DNA of 64,000 bases from G942493375 sp942493375 (GCA_942493375.1 OW818698.1:5456001-5520000); one strand, 5' to 3'; shown: positions 16,298 to 24,950, numbered from the stretch's first letter. The notes: generated from the sequence alone by a model not told the origin. Made by a program: numbers and translations.

Positions 16298-17056
16298 ATG
16301 CAACCAAAGATCGCAATAAACCTGTACTCGCTCCGCACTTTCTGCACAACCCCAGAAGACATAGGTGAGACTTTAAAAAAGGTAAGAGCCATCGGATATG
16401 AATATGTTCAGCTCTCAGGCCTGGGGCCAATCTGCCCTGAGCATCTCAAGGCCCTTCTGGACGCTGCAGGAGTCAAAGCCTGCGCAACCCATGTCAGCTG
16501 GGACAGACTCAAAGCCGAACCCGATACCATTATCGCAGAGCACAAACTCTGGGAGTGTCCGAACTGTGCCATCGGTGGACTTCCTGGTGACTATGTTGGA
16601 ATGGACGGATACCGCAGGTTCGCCGAAGAGAGCAAAGCCATCGGTAAGAAACTGCTTGACAATGGAATCCCGTTCGCATATCACAACCACCACCATGAAT
16701 TTATCAAAGAGAATGGACGCACGGGCCTTGAAGTAGTATACGAAGACAGCGATCCCCGGTATCTCTTTGGAGAGATCGATACCTATTGGGTGCAGTATGG
16801 TGGAGGCGACCCTGTGTTCTGGATCAACAAACTCGCGGGTCGTCAGAACATTGTTCATTTCAAAGATTATGTAGTTCTTGAAGGAAAGCCTGTCTTTGCC
16901 GAAGTCGGAGAAGGTAATCTCAACTGGCCAGCCATCCTGAAAGCCAGCGCTGACGCCGGAATTGAGTTCTACATAGTAGAGCAGGACGAATGCCAGCGAG
17001 ACCCATTCGAAAGCGTAGCCATAAGCTACAACAACCTAAAGAAAATGCTCGCTTAA
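16298..17056 (+). CDS. sugar phosphate isomerase/epimerase-like TIM barrel
   Basis: 252 residues of the xylose isomerase-like (AP endonuclease family 2) TIM barrel. It starts IAINLYSLRTF and has the family marks: GYEYVQLSG (beta-2), ACATHVSW, FAYHNHHHEF with clustered metal-binding His, YLFGEIDTYWVQYGG with Glu and Asp ligands, NIVHFKDY, VGEGNLNW and a late FYIVEQDEC Glu. This is the pattern of enzymes isomerising or epimerising keto sugars and inosose compounds (IolE/IolI relatives). GGAGG precedes the ATG by 8 nt. In this cluster it could make the keto or epimer intermediate used by the aminotransferases. Confidence 0.88.
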   Translation: MQPKIAINLYSLRTFCTTPEDIGETLKKVRAIGYEYVQLSGLGPICPEHLKALLDAAGVKACATHVSWDRLKAEPDTIIAEHKLWECPNCAIGGLPGDYVGMDGYRRFAEESKAIGKKLLDNGIPFAYHNHHHEFIKENGRTGLEVVYEDSDPRYLFGEIDTYWVQYGGGDPVFWINKLAGRQNIVHFKDYVVLEGKPVFAEVGEGNLNWPAILKASADAGIEFYIVEQDECQRDPFESVAISYNNLKKMLA

Positions 17057-17107
17057 TAAGAAAAATGTGTCATCCAGACGCATCGCGTATCATCCTGAAA
17101 GCATCAT

Positions 17108-17190
17108 GTGTCATCCTGAACGCAGTGAAGGATCTGCTGTTATGATTATTGAAAACCGAAAAGCAGATCCTTCATACTTCAGGATGACAC
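17108..17190. repeat. palindromic intergenic repeat, CATCCTGA family, second copy
   Basis: Left arm 17108-17138 and right arm 17162-17190, the same family as 3806-3885. A truncated arm lies just before it (17067-17107), suggesting nested or partly deleted copies. It separates the isomerase gene from the two-component genes. Confidence 0.8.
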
Positions 17191-17334
17191 CATCTCCCGA
17201 ACACTGAACTACCACTACAGGAAAAAACAAGCTTTCCCGATGAATATTCCATTCCTGTTAATCTTGTAAATCTTGTTAATCCTGTCAAAAATGACTAATC
17301 GGAATGTTCTGCAGGCGAAAATGATAGGCAAAAA

Positions 17335-18144
17335 ATGATAACAGCCATATCCGTTGATGATGAACCCATCGTCCATAGCATGCTGGAGGAGATGGTAAAA
17401 GAGTCCGGGTTGCCGGTCAATTTTATTGGACATTCTCTCTCTGCCGACGATGCAATGCAAACCATCTCCGCCTTCCATCCTGATCTGCTTCTGTTGGACA
17501 TTCAAATGGGTGATACAGACGGACTGTCATTGGCTAACAAACTGTCCGAGCAGACATCATACTCTCCTGTAATCATCTATATTACTGCTTATGACCGGTT
17601 CGATTATGCCAGGGAGGCTCTCAGGCTGGGTGCCCACGACTACATCCTCAAACCCATTCACCAGCCTGAACTAACCGCAGCCCTCAAGCGCGCCATCAAT
17701 ACAATACAGGCCAACCGGGTCCGTGAATGTGAGAATGAATCCACCAAAAAGCATTTGAGCCAGGTTCTACCGTCGCTTGCTGTGGATTCGCAGCCCAGCA
17801 TGCAGACCCGTTCATCCTCAATTGCACACACAGTGCGTGAATATATCGACTCTACATATATGGACAATATCTCACTCTCCACAGCTTCCGAAAAGCTCAA
17901 TCTCAGCCCGGGTTACATCGGAGGAGTCTTTAAAGCTGAAATAGGAATCACTTTTCGGGCCTATCTCAGGTCGGTTAGGATCACTAGAGCCAAGTTGCTT
18001 ATGAACGATCCCACACTTAACATTTCGCAGATAGCTCTGGCAGTCGGATACGATGATCTCAACTACTTCAGCGAAGCCTTTCTTGCTGAAACTGGTATGC
18101 GACCGAGTGACTACAGAGGAAGTGGGAAACATTGGGCAAAATAG
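17335..18144 (+). CDS. response regulator with AraC-type DNA-binding domain
   Basis: 269 residues. The receiver domain (1-125) shows the acidic pair VDDE, phospho-acceptor Asp55 in LLLLDIQMG, ITAYD with the conserved Thr, and ILKPI with Lys near 106. After a linker, residues about 165-266 form an AraC/XylS domain with two helix-turn-helix units (DNISLSTASEKLNLSPGYIG and NISQIALAVGYDDLNYFSEAF). This is the YesN class that activates carbohydrate genes. The kinase gene begins inside its 3' end (13-nt overlap), so they form a single transcript. The cluster around it is the obvious target, although its operator cannot be identified. Confidence 0.93.
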   Translation: MITAISVDDEPIVHSMLEEMVKESGLPVNFIGHSLSADDAMQTISAFHPDLLLLDIQMGDTDGLSLANKLSEQTSYSPVIIYITAYDRFDYAREALRLGAHDYILKPIHQPELTAALKRAINTIQANRVRECENESTKKHLSQVLPSLAVDSQPSMQTRSSSIAHTVREYIDSTYMDNISLSTASEKLNLSPGYIGGVFKAEIGITFRAYLRSVRITRAKLLMNDPTLNISQIALAVGYDDLNYFSEAFLAETGMRPSDYRGSGKHWAK

Positions 18145-19352
18145 ACCTTGCAGATATAGTAAATATGCCCGCATTCGAGGAAGCCGGCGCTCTGTTCTAT
18201 AAGGCAACAGGCATGACCCTCTCCTTCTACAACGATCAAGGAGATGTCATCTTCTACCCGTCAGTGGAGCGTTGTGAGTTCTGCAGAATAGTTCAAAGTT
18301 CGCCTGAGGGTTCCCGCCGCTGCCAGTTGTCTGACAAAGCTGCAGCCGAAGCAGCCCTTACAGACGGCAAACCGCGCGCATACACCTGCCATGCCGGGCT
18401 AATAGATGTCGTAGTTCCTGTCGTCGTAGGGGATGACAAAATCGGGTGCTTCTACAGCGGACAATCTCTCCTTAACCCAACCACTTCGATGAGCTTTAAT
18501 GAAATCAAATCAAAAGCTGACGAACTCGGTCTAGATGCTGATTCACTCTGGCAGGCTTATATTCAAGTCCACATAGTAGATGAACAGCGCCTGGAAGTAG
18601 CAATGGGATTACTCGGTGTTATCTGTAACCACCTTGTCGACAGCGAGATTGCCCTCCGCAGGGAACGTTTACTGACCGTTGAGCAGCGACGTCTACGAAA
18701 ATCAGCCGAAGAAAAAGCTCTGCTGGAAAGAGACCTGAGGGAGATGGAACTCAGGCTGGTTCAGGCCCAGCTCAACCCGCATTTCCTCTTCAATGCCCTA
18801 AACCTTATCCTGGGCAATGCAATGGCTGAAAAAGCCCCCAAGACCCGGGAACTGGTAGAGAATCTTTCAGTAATGCTTAGGAGTTCTCTCGCTCAATTGG
18901 GTAAACTGGTCCCGCTCAGAGAAGAAATTGCCGGTGCCACTGCATGTGTTGATATCCATCTTGCTCGTTTCCGCAAAATGATCAACTATCAAGTAAACCT
19001 GCCGGATGAACTTGCCGGTTTTGAGGTCCCGCCTCTGATCTTGCAACCGCTTGTCGAAAACTCACTGGTTCACGGACTTGTGGAGGGTAAAGAGTTCAGT
19101 ATGTCGATTGATGTTGCATCTAGTAACGGAACAATCGAGATCTGCGTCTCCGACAATGGCAGAGGAATTTTACCGTTAGCTCTAGAACAGTTAAGATCAG
19201 AATTGCACAACAACAAACACGAAGGAAAAACCACCGGACTTGCTGGTCTTGCCAGGAGACTTGCCTATTACTATCCTGGAAAATCAGAGCTGACAGTCGA
19301 TTCAGACAGTGCTGGTGTTGTTGTTAAAATATCAATTCCTCAAAATCAGTAG
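18132..19352 (+). CDS. PocR-domain sensor histidine kinase (YesM/LytS type)
   Basis: 406 residues without a membrane segment. Residues about 10-175 match a PocR ligand-sensing domain, with Cys48 and Cys51 (CEFC), Cys64 and Cys86 in the usual pattern; PocR domains bind small diols or similar metabolites. A coiled region (170-210) leads to LNPHFLFNAL with phospho-His217 (His_kinase family), then LQPLVENSLVHG (N box) and VSDNGRGI (G box) for ATP. The partner is the AraC-type regulator whose gene it overlaps. The start is TTG 18132; no better codon exists upstream without a larger overlap. A cytoplasmic sensor suggests that an imported or internally made metabolite triggers the cluster. Confidence 0.9.
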   Translation: MGKIDLADIVNMPAFEEAGALFYKATGMTLSFYNDQGDVIFYPSVERCEFCRIVQSSPEGSRRCQLSDKAAAEAALTDGKPRAYTCHAGLIDVVVPVVVGDDKIGCFYSGQSLLNPTTSMSFNEIKSKADELGLDADSLWQAYIQVHIVDEQRLEVAMGLLGVICNHLVDSEIALRRERLLTVEQRRLRKSAEEKALLERDLREMELRLVQAQLNPHFLFNALNLILGNAMAEKAPKTRELVENLSVMLRSSLAQLGKLVPLREEIAGATACVDIHLARFRKMINYQVNLPDELAGFEVPPLILQPLVENSLVHGLVEGKEFSMSIDVASSNGTIEICVSDNGRGILPLALEQLRSELHNNKHEGKTTGLAGLARRLAYYYPGKSELTVDSDSAGVVVKISIPQNQ

Positions 19353-19434
19353 TAATAGTGTGTTTTCCTGTAGCTTTGACACTTGATCTGTGCTATTCTG
19401 CATGTATTCTTGAAGAATAAGAGGATGGATTACT

Positions 19435-20691
19435 ATGAAAGAAGAAGTCGAAGTCTTTACCGGTTCAGATACTGAAGGCGGAATTACATCAAGCTATGCG
19501 ATGAACGATGGGGTCGTACTCAAAGTCCCATATTCATTCATGGGATCAATATACGATGATGACGAGAAGAACATGGCCTGGGAGGCAATGCAGCAGGACA
19601 CCCTGACAATGGGACCTCAGGTGCAAGCATTCCAGACTGCGTTCGCTGCAATGTGCGGCACCAAATATGCATTCGCCACTACCAACTGTACTACAGCCAT
19701 GCACGTTGCAACTCAGATGTTTGGTATAGGCCCTGGCGATGAAGTAATCGTTACTCCAAATACATTTATTGCAACATCACTGGTCATCCTCAAAGAGGGT
19801 GCAACCCCTGTCTATGCAGACATTGATACTAAAACTTTCAACATCGACCCCAAAGAGATCGAGAAGAAAGTGACCTCCAAGACTAAGGCTATATATGTGG
19901 TCCATTACGGTGGTCAGATGTGTGATATGGACCCGATCATGGAGATAGCCAACAAGCATGGTCTCTATGTCCTTGAGGACTGCGCACACGCTCCGGGTGC
20001 TGAGTATAAAGGCCGTAAGGCCGGCAGCATTGGGGATGTAGGCTGCTTCAGTTTCCATTCCCTCAAAAACATGACAACGTGCGGTGAGGGTGGAATGATC
20101 ACCTGCAATAAAGATGAATATGCAGACCCGATAGAGAAACTCCGCTGCATGAACCTCGACCACTGGAAAAACCAGACCGACTATTGGGTGCCTTCTCATT
20201 TTGATATTGTGGATGTCAGAGGCAAGTGGGGCAACAACTATCGAATGAATGAAGTCCAGGCTGCTGTAGGTCTTGCTCAGCTTCGCAAGCTGAATATGCT
20301 CAATGAAAAACGCCGGGAACTCGGACGCAGAATATCTGCAGGAATTCAAGGCATCAAAGGTGTAACTCCTGTATATGAAGACCCCAATTGTTATCACGTA
20401 TACCACCTCTATACTCTCTGCATAGAAGAGGCAGAGCTTGGAGCAACCCGTGATGACTATTTGAGAGTACTCTATAAAGAAGAGGGAGTCCAGGGGATTC
20501 TGCATTACCAGCCTACCTATCACTTCACCGGTCTTAAGAAGATGGGCTACGAAGATCATATCTGCCCGCTGTCGGAGACATTCTTCTACAACAGGGAAAT
20601 GAACCTCCCCCTGCATCCCAGAATGACGGACCAGGAAGTAGAAGACACCATAAAAGGAATCCGAAGCGCAGCTGAAAAAATGAGAAAATAG
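19435..20691 (+). CDS. DegT/DnrJ/EryC1/StrS aminotransferase 2
   Basis: A 418-residue PLP aminotransferase. Compared with the first copy it has about 35 extra residues at the N-terminus (acidic, MKEEVEVFTGSDTEGG). Key motifs: TTNCTTAMHVA, GDEVIVTPNTFIATSL, YVLEDCAHAPG with the pyridine-contacting Asp, and SFHSLKNMTTCGEGG with the Schiff-base Lys near 211. The cyclase-family gene starts 8 nt after its stop and the AAC(3)-like gene follows, so the three look translationally grouped. The substrate may be a keto sugar, as for the NtdA/StrS relatives. Confidence 0.93.
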   Translation: MKEEVEVFTGSDTEGGITSSYAMNDGVVLKVPYSFMGSIYDDDEKNMAWEAMQQDTLTMGPQVQAFQTAFAAMCGTKYAFATTNCTTAMHVATQMFGIGPGDEVIVTPNTFIATSLVILKEGATPVYADIDTKTFNIDPKEIEKKVTSKTKAIYVVHYGGQMCDMDPIMEIANKHGLYVLEDCAHAPGAEYKGRKAGSIGDVGCFSFHSLKNMTTCGEGGMITCNKDEYADPIEKLRCMNLDHWKNQTDYWVPSHFDIVDVRGKWGNNYRMNEVQAAVGLAQLRKLNMLNEKRRELGRRISAGIQGIKGVTPVYEDPNCYHVYHLYTLCIEEAELGATRDDYLRVLYKEEGVQGILHYQPTYHFTGLKKMGYEDHICPLSETFFYNREMNLPLHPRMTDQEVEDTIKGIRSAAEKMRK

Positions 20692-20699
20692 GAGCAAAT

Positions 20700-21338
20700 A
20701 TGAAACTGGTAGACCTTACCTTACCGACCCCTCAACGGGAGAATAACCATCCGTTGGTAGTAACCGATGAATGGCCCCTTTCAGGCAAAGAGATGTCGTA
20801 CACCGGTATGGTCTACCATTTCAACCACTGGTCAATGTCCGGGACCTATATCGACTTTCCAGGTCATATCAAAGAACTGGACGATGGTATGGACGCGTTC
20901 AACTACCCGCTGGAAAAGCTCTGTGAAGTCGAAAGCGTTCTGCTCCGGCTGGACCGAGACCCGTATTCCGGTAAAATCCACGCAGAGGAATTGGAATCAG
21001 CGTGTGGAGTAAATGGTAAAATAGGTGGGCTAATCGTTCACGCACTCGGTGACAAACGCTTTGATGAAATCCCCGGCTGCACAGTCTCGTTTGCAGCTGA
21101 TGCCATTGCGTGGATGGTTAATAAAGGTGCTCATTTGTTAGTGTCAGATGTTTACGAGAACTCGAATGAGCCTGAAAACGTATTCTGGCATCTTTTTTCA
21201 GCGGGAATATCGACAGTCTGTGTACCCGATAATCTCAATCAACTGCATGGGAAAACGGTTAACCTGACAGTCCTGTTCCCAAGATTTCCCAAAGTAATCC
21301 AACTCCCCTGCAGACTGATTGCAAAAATGGACGACTGA
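20700..21338 (+). CDS. cyclase/kynurenine formamidase-family metal hydrolase
   Basis: 212 residues of the cyclase family (metal-dependent amidohydrolases related to KynB). The metal motif HxGTHxDxPxH appears in modified form as HWSMSGTYIDFPGHI (about residues 43-57), in which the His-Ser/Thr-Asp-His set is mostly retained but the first Gly-Thr-His is altered to Met-Ser-Gly-Thr-Tyr. The rest (GLIVHALGD, LLVSDVYENS) fits the fold. Members open amide or ester rings or hydrolyse formamides. The altered motif makes metal binding less certain. AGGAG precedes the ATG by 5 nt. Confidence 0.8.
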   Translation: MKLVDLTLPTPQRENNHPLVVTDEWPLSGKEMSYTGMVYHFNHWSMSGTYIDFPGHIKELDDGMDAFNYPLEKLCEVESVLLRLDRDPYSGKIHAEELESACGVNGKIGGLIVHALGDKRFDEIPGCTVSFAADAIAWMVNKGAHLLVSDVYENSNEPENVFWHLFSAGISTVCVPDNLNQLHGKTVNLTVLFPRFPKVIQLPCRLIAKMDD

Positions 21339-21362
21339 TCATATATTCAGAAAGGGCCCAAA

Positions 21363-22793
21363 ATGCTTGATACTGATTCTATAACAATTGGACTGAAAGA
21401 ACTGGGGGTAGTGGCTGGTGATAAGATACTGGTCCACTCCTCGATGGCTGCAATTGGGGAAGTTGATGGCGGGGCTGATGCGGTTATAGATGCGCTTATC
21501 AATGCTGTAGGGCCTGATGGAATGATCGTCGTCCCAACATTTGCGTGTGTAGCACCATTTGACAGATGCACTTCAAAGACCCCGTTAGGTGCCGTTTCTG
21601 ACAGACTCTGGCGGCGTCCAGGTGCAGTTCGCAGCCTCCATCCTACTCACTCCGTAGCAGCCATTGGCAAAGGCGCTGAGGAACTCATCAAAGACCACGA
21701 AAAGGCTCCAACCGCTTATGCCGAGGGTACTCCCTACTACAAACTGACACAAATGGGAGGGAAGATCCTGCTGCTTGGAGTAGACCAGGACCGCAACACA
21801 ACCCTGCATGCAGTCGAGTCAATCGCACATTCTCCATACTTAAAGGATATTCAAGGCACATATATAGATGATGAACTCCAGCAGATAACCATTCCCATAA
21901 CCGATATGGCAGGTCCACACAGGGACTTTATCGGTCTTGATCGCTTGTTCAGAGAACGCAATATTATGCGCACAGGCAGGATAGGTGGAGCTGTTTGCAG
22001 GCTTATTGAAGCTGGCCCGATGCTCCAGGTTTCGCTTGAAGCATTCCAAAAGGATCCTGCAGCTGTGCTCTGTGATAATCCTGAGTGTAAAGATTGTGTA
22101 ATGCAGCGAGGGCTTATCAAGAAAGCCAGGCTCAAAAATGAAGACTTCATTCTGGCAGCCAGGGCTTCAGATATCTCTGAGCACTGGGATGAAATCCTCT
22201 CAGCAATCCGAGGTGAAGGCATTGATGCACTGGAATTGTCCGCAACCGAGTATTTGCGTTTTGGCAAGCAGCTTGAAGACGAAAAAATCAGAGTCGTAAG
22301 CATATGTGCATCTGCAACCGATGCCATTGGGGTCGCCGCTGCCCGCAGGCTTGGGGTTCCATTGACAATGCTGGTAAGCAGCAAAGAAGGTTTCAATGTG
22401 GCATGTGAGACCCAGGCTTCCGGAGTAAAAACTTTGATGATCAACGCCGGTATGCCATCGTCATTCTATGCAGGCCTGTATGGAGATAATCTTGATGTTC
22501 CGGGGTTTGGTTTCAGTCCGTCCCAGTTTGCAGTTGCTGGCGAGAAGGCGTTCCTGCAAGTCTTTTACAGAGGAACTCTACGCAAGCACACAGAGTTCTT
22601 CTACGTAGATGATGGTACATTCAGCGGACATCCCACACTTCCAGGCAAGGGAAATGGGGAAGTCAAGGAGATCATCTCCATGCTCCGCTGCCGCAGCTTC
22701 GCCGGGCCTATGGTCCTGCGCAGCCACACAGCAGGAGTAACCGGCTTCCGAAAAACCGCCGCAGCCTTCTGGGGCCTGCTGGATAATATGTAA
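21363..22793 (+). CDS. AAC(3)-like N-acyltransferase fused to isomerase-like domain
   Basis: 476 residues in two parts. Residues 1 to about 262 match the aminoglycoside 3-N-acetyltransferase/YokD family: ILVHSSMAAIGEVDGG opens it, GMIVVPTF and HPTHSVAAIG (with the catalytic His) follow, and LLLGVDQDRNTTLHAVE closes the acyl-CoA site. Residues about 270-476 resemble a sugar isomerase/epimerase TIM-barrel-like domain (WDEILSAIRGEGIDALELSA then VRVVSICAS-type strands) but lack obvious metal ligands. Two Cys pairs sit between them (CDNPECKDC, about 238-246). The AAC(3) family acylates amino groups of sugars and aminocyclitols using CoA thioesters; it need not mean antibiotic resistance. The fusion is unusual. 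Confidence 0.82.
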   Translation: MLDTDSITIGLKELGVVAGDKILVHSSMAAIGEVDGGADAVIDALINAVGPDGMIVVPTFACVAPFDRCTSKTPLGAVSDRLWRRPGAVRSLHPTHSVAAIGKGAEELIKDHEKAPTAYAEGTPYYKLTQMGGKILLLGVDQDRNTTLHAVESIAHSPYLKDIQGTYIDDELQQITIPITDMAGPHRDFIGLDRLFRERNIMRTGRIGGAVCRLIEAGPMLQVSLEAFQKDPAAVLCDNPECKDCVMQRGLIKKARLKNEDFILAARASDISEHWDEILSAIRGEGIDALELSATEYLRFGKQLEDEKIRVVSICASATDAIGVAAARRLGVPLTMLVSSKEGFNVACETQASGVKTLMINAGMPSSFYAGLYGDNLDVPGFGFSPSQFAVAGEKAFLQVFYRGTLRKHTEFFYVDDGTFSGHPTLPGKGNGEVKEIISMLRCRSFAGPMVLRSHTAGVTGFRKTAAAFWGLLDNM

Positions 22794-22917
22794 ACAAAGA
22801 CCGCATTGAGATATCACGAACCCCATTCCTCCTTGACGAAGGGGTGGGTGGATTTGCCGACAGTTAAACAATCCTTTGCAGTCGCTTTTTCTGTAATTAA
22901 AACTTAACGGTAATAAG

Positions 22918-23035
22918 TTCCGCTAGTCCTGAGTAGCGTAGCGTATCGAAGGGCGGTTTGTTTTGCACGATTTAACGGAACAGGTTCTCCGCAGCCGCCA
23001 TTCGATACGCCTGCGGCTACTCAGGGCTAACGGAA
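22918..23035. repeat. long palindromic intergenic repeat (CCTGAGTAGC family)
   Basis: Left arm 22918-22955 and right arm 22995-23035 pair over nearly 40 bp with few mismatches. The core carries CCTGAGTAGC, CGTATCGAA and GGGCGG. It is flanked on both sides by weaker CCCCCTT...GGGGG repeats (22825-22858, 23051-23087). The whole 320-bp space 22794-23113 is repeat material; I see no gene in it. Confidence 0.8.
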
Positions 23036-23113
23036 TCGAGAAGGGAATCGATCCCCTAGCCCCCTTTCGCCAAGGGGGAACTAACTATAACAATTAAACA
23101 CGAGGTAATCATA

Positions 23114-23911
23114 ATGTCGAAATCAAAAATCATGTATACAATGACCGTTGAAGAAGTCCGTAAAGGGCTTGCCGATATGAAGACCATAATCGTCCCGCTG
23201 GGAGTCGTAGAGCAGCACGGGTACCATCTGCCTCTCTCAGTGGATATCCACAATGCAGAGCAGATTGCATACAGAACCAGCGATATCTCAGGCTGTTTTG
23301 TTGCTCCCTGCATACACTACAGCTTTTCAGGAGGAACTCTGCCTGGTACCATCAACCTGAGCCCGAGCACTGTTACTCAGGTCCTGATGGACATCTTCCG
23401 CAGCCTTGTATTACAGGGATTCAAGAATATTATAGTCCTGCTTGGACATGGTGGGACCGAGAATACCCAGGCAGCCAAAGATGCAGCCATTATGTTCCAG
23501 CGCCTCAGTCCTGAGATCAAAGGTATCAGCATCTCTATCATCGGTTTCTGGGATCTTTCTCCAACATATTTAAAGGCTTTCGATGAACACGATTACCATG
23601 CAGCGAAATATGAAACCTCTCTTATGCTCCACTGGAAACCGGAATTGGTCCATATGGACAGGCTTCAGACGGATGATCCTGACTTTGTTGATAGAATGAG
23701 GACAGATCCCGATGCCTACCTGACATTCCACAAGGCAATAGACAGTCCATTTGTGATCCCCCGGATGGTTCAGAGCAAAGAAATGAGCGTCGGTGTGATG
23801 GGTGTTCCGGAGGAAGCCAATGCCGAACTTGGCGCTGTAATGGCAAAAGAAGCTTCCACTGCCTTGGCTGAGTATGTTGAAAAGCTTGAAAAGAGGCTCA
23901 AAAATGATTAA
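23114..23911 (+). CDS. creatininase-family amidohydrolase
   Basis: 265 residues of the creatininase/MftE family of binuclear metal amidohydrolases. The metal motif is at residues 31-46: VVEQHGYHLPLSVDI gives Glu33, His35 and Asp44, and LGHGGTENTQAAK carries the second His block. Family members cleave cyclic or linear amides such as creatinine, and homologues process amides in cofactor synthesis. GAGG lies 9 nt before the ATG. Its last 8 nt overlap the next gene's start, so the two are translationally coupled. Confidence 0.9.
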   Translation: MSKSKIMYTMTVEEVRKGLADMKTIIVPLGVVEQHGYHLPLSVDIHNAEQIAYRTSDISGCFVAPCIHYSFSGGTLPGTINLSPSTVTQVLMDIFRSLVLQGFKNIIVLLGHGGTENTQAAKDAAIMFQRLSPEIKGISISIIGFWDLSPTYLKAFDEHDYHAAKYETSLMLHWKPELVHMDRLQTDDPDFVDRMRTDPDAYLTFHKAIDSPFVIPRMVQSKEMSVGVMGVPEEANAELGAVMAKEASTALAEYVEKLEKRLKND

Positions 23912-24950
23912 CTACGGGATAATCGGCTGCGGAGGTATTGCACGCAGAAGAGCCATACCAGCGATGTCGGAATGCACTCACAGCAAATTAGTAGCTGTGA
24001 TGGATGTGAATCCGGATGCAGTAAGGGAAGTCGCAACTGATACCGGCGCCAAAGGTTATATGACCGAGGCTGAGCTTCTCGCAGATCCAAATGTCCAGGC
24101 TGTCTACATCGCTACTCCAGTTTTCTTACACAAAGATCAGGTAATAGCCGCAGCAAAAGCCGGCAAACATATTCTTGTAGAGAAAGCCATCGCTGTGGAT
24201 GTCTCCGAAGCCGAGGAGATGATCGCCGCGTGCAATGCCGCAGAGGTATATCTGACTGAAGGCTACATGATGAAGTTCCACAATCTCCACCAGAAAGCTG
24301 CTCAGATGGTCCATAGTGGAGACATCGGTAATGTCGTATTCGCCAGAGCTCAACTCTCCTGCTGGTACCCGGATATAGCTGGAGCTTGGAGACAGGACCC
24401 AACAAAAGGTGGAGGAGGAGCGTTGATAGACATGGCCAGCCACTGTTACGACCTCCTGCAGCACATCGTTGGTTCTAAAATCAAAGAGGTCGCTGCATTC
24501 ACCAACACCCTGACATTCAAATATCCTGTAGAGGACAGTTCAACGACCCTCCTGCGCTTCGAATCTGGTGCTCATGCAGTTGTAGATGCATTCTTCAATG
24601 TCCCGGACGCAGCAGGTCAGGACAGACTGGAAATCTACGGTAACAAGGGCAGCATCCAGGCAGAGGGCACTATCAGTCAGCTCCCAGCAGGTAAAATGGT
24701 AGCCTATCTAAGTGATTCAGCCGGAGACTATGACCCTCAGCAGAGCAAGACCGGTCTGGATGTCACAATAAGGCAGATCGAAAGTGCTCCAATAAATATG
24801 TATGCAGCTCAAATGGACTATCTATCTAGCTGTATTGAAACCTCCACTCCGCCAACCATTAACACCGGAGAAGAGGGGCTGAGAATTTTGAAAGTAGTCA
24901 AAGCCGCCTATAAGAGTAATACAACTGGTTGTAAAGGGATCATACAATAA
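23904..24950 (+). CDS. Gfo/Idh/MocA family oxidoreductase
   Basis: A 348-residue NAD(P)-dependent sugar or cyclitol dehydrogenase. GIIGCGGIARRRAIP is the Rossmann GxGxxA/G motif at the N-terminus. The EKP-type motif appears as VEKAIAVD (Lys conserved, Pro changed to Ala). The second domain carries GGGALIDMASHCYDLL, where the Asp and His correspond to the catalytic and substrate-binding residues. The longest frame begins at 23874 but lacks a ribosome site. ATG 23904 follows AAGAGG by 7 nt and overlaps the creatininase stop. Oxidation of a sugar hydroxyl to a ketone by such an enzyme is the usual step before a DegT aminotransferase. Confidence 0.93.
   Translation: MINYGIIGCGGIARRRAIPAMSECTHSKLVAVMDVNPDAVREVATDTGAKGYMTEAELLADPNVQAVYIATPVFLHKDQVIAAAKAGKHILVEKAIAVDVSEAEEMIAACNAAEVYLTEGYMMKFHNLHQKAAQMVHSGDIGNVVFARAQLSCWYPDIAGAWRQDPTKGGGGALIDMASHCYDLLQHIVGSKIKEVAAFTNTLTFKYPVEDSSTTLLRFESGAHAVVDAFFNVPDAAGQDRLEIYGNKGSIQAEGTISQLPAGKMVAYLSDSAGDYDPQQSKTGLDVTIRQIESAPINMYAAQMDYLSSCIETSTPPTINTGEEGLRILKVVKAAYKSNTTGCKGIIQ

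Noticed and set aside
21363..22793. AAC(3)-like gene as an acquired antibiotic resistance gene
   Set aside because: It is embedded in a metabolic operon, fused to another domain, and no mobile element is adjacent.
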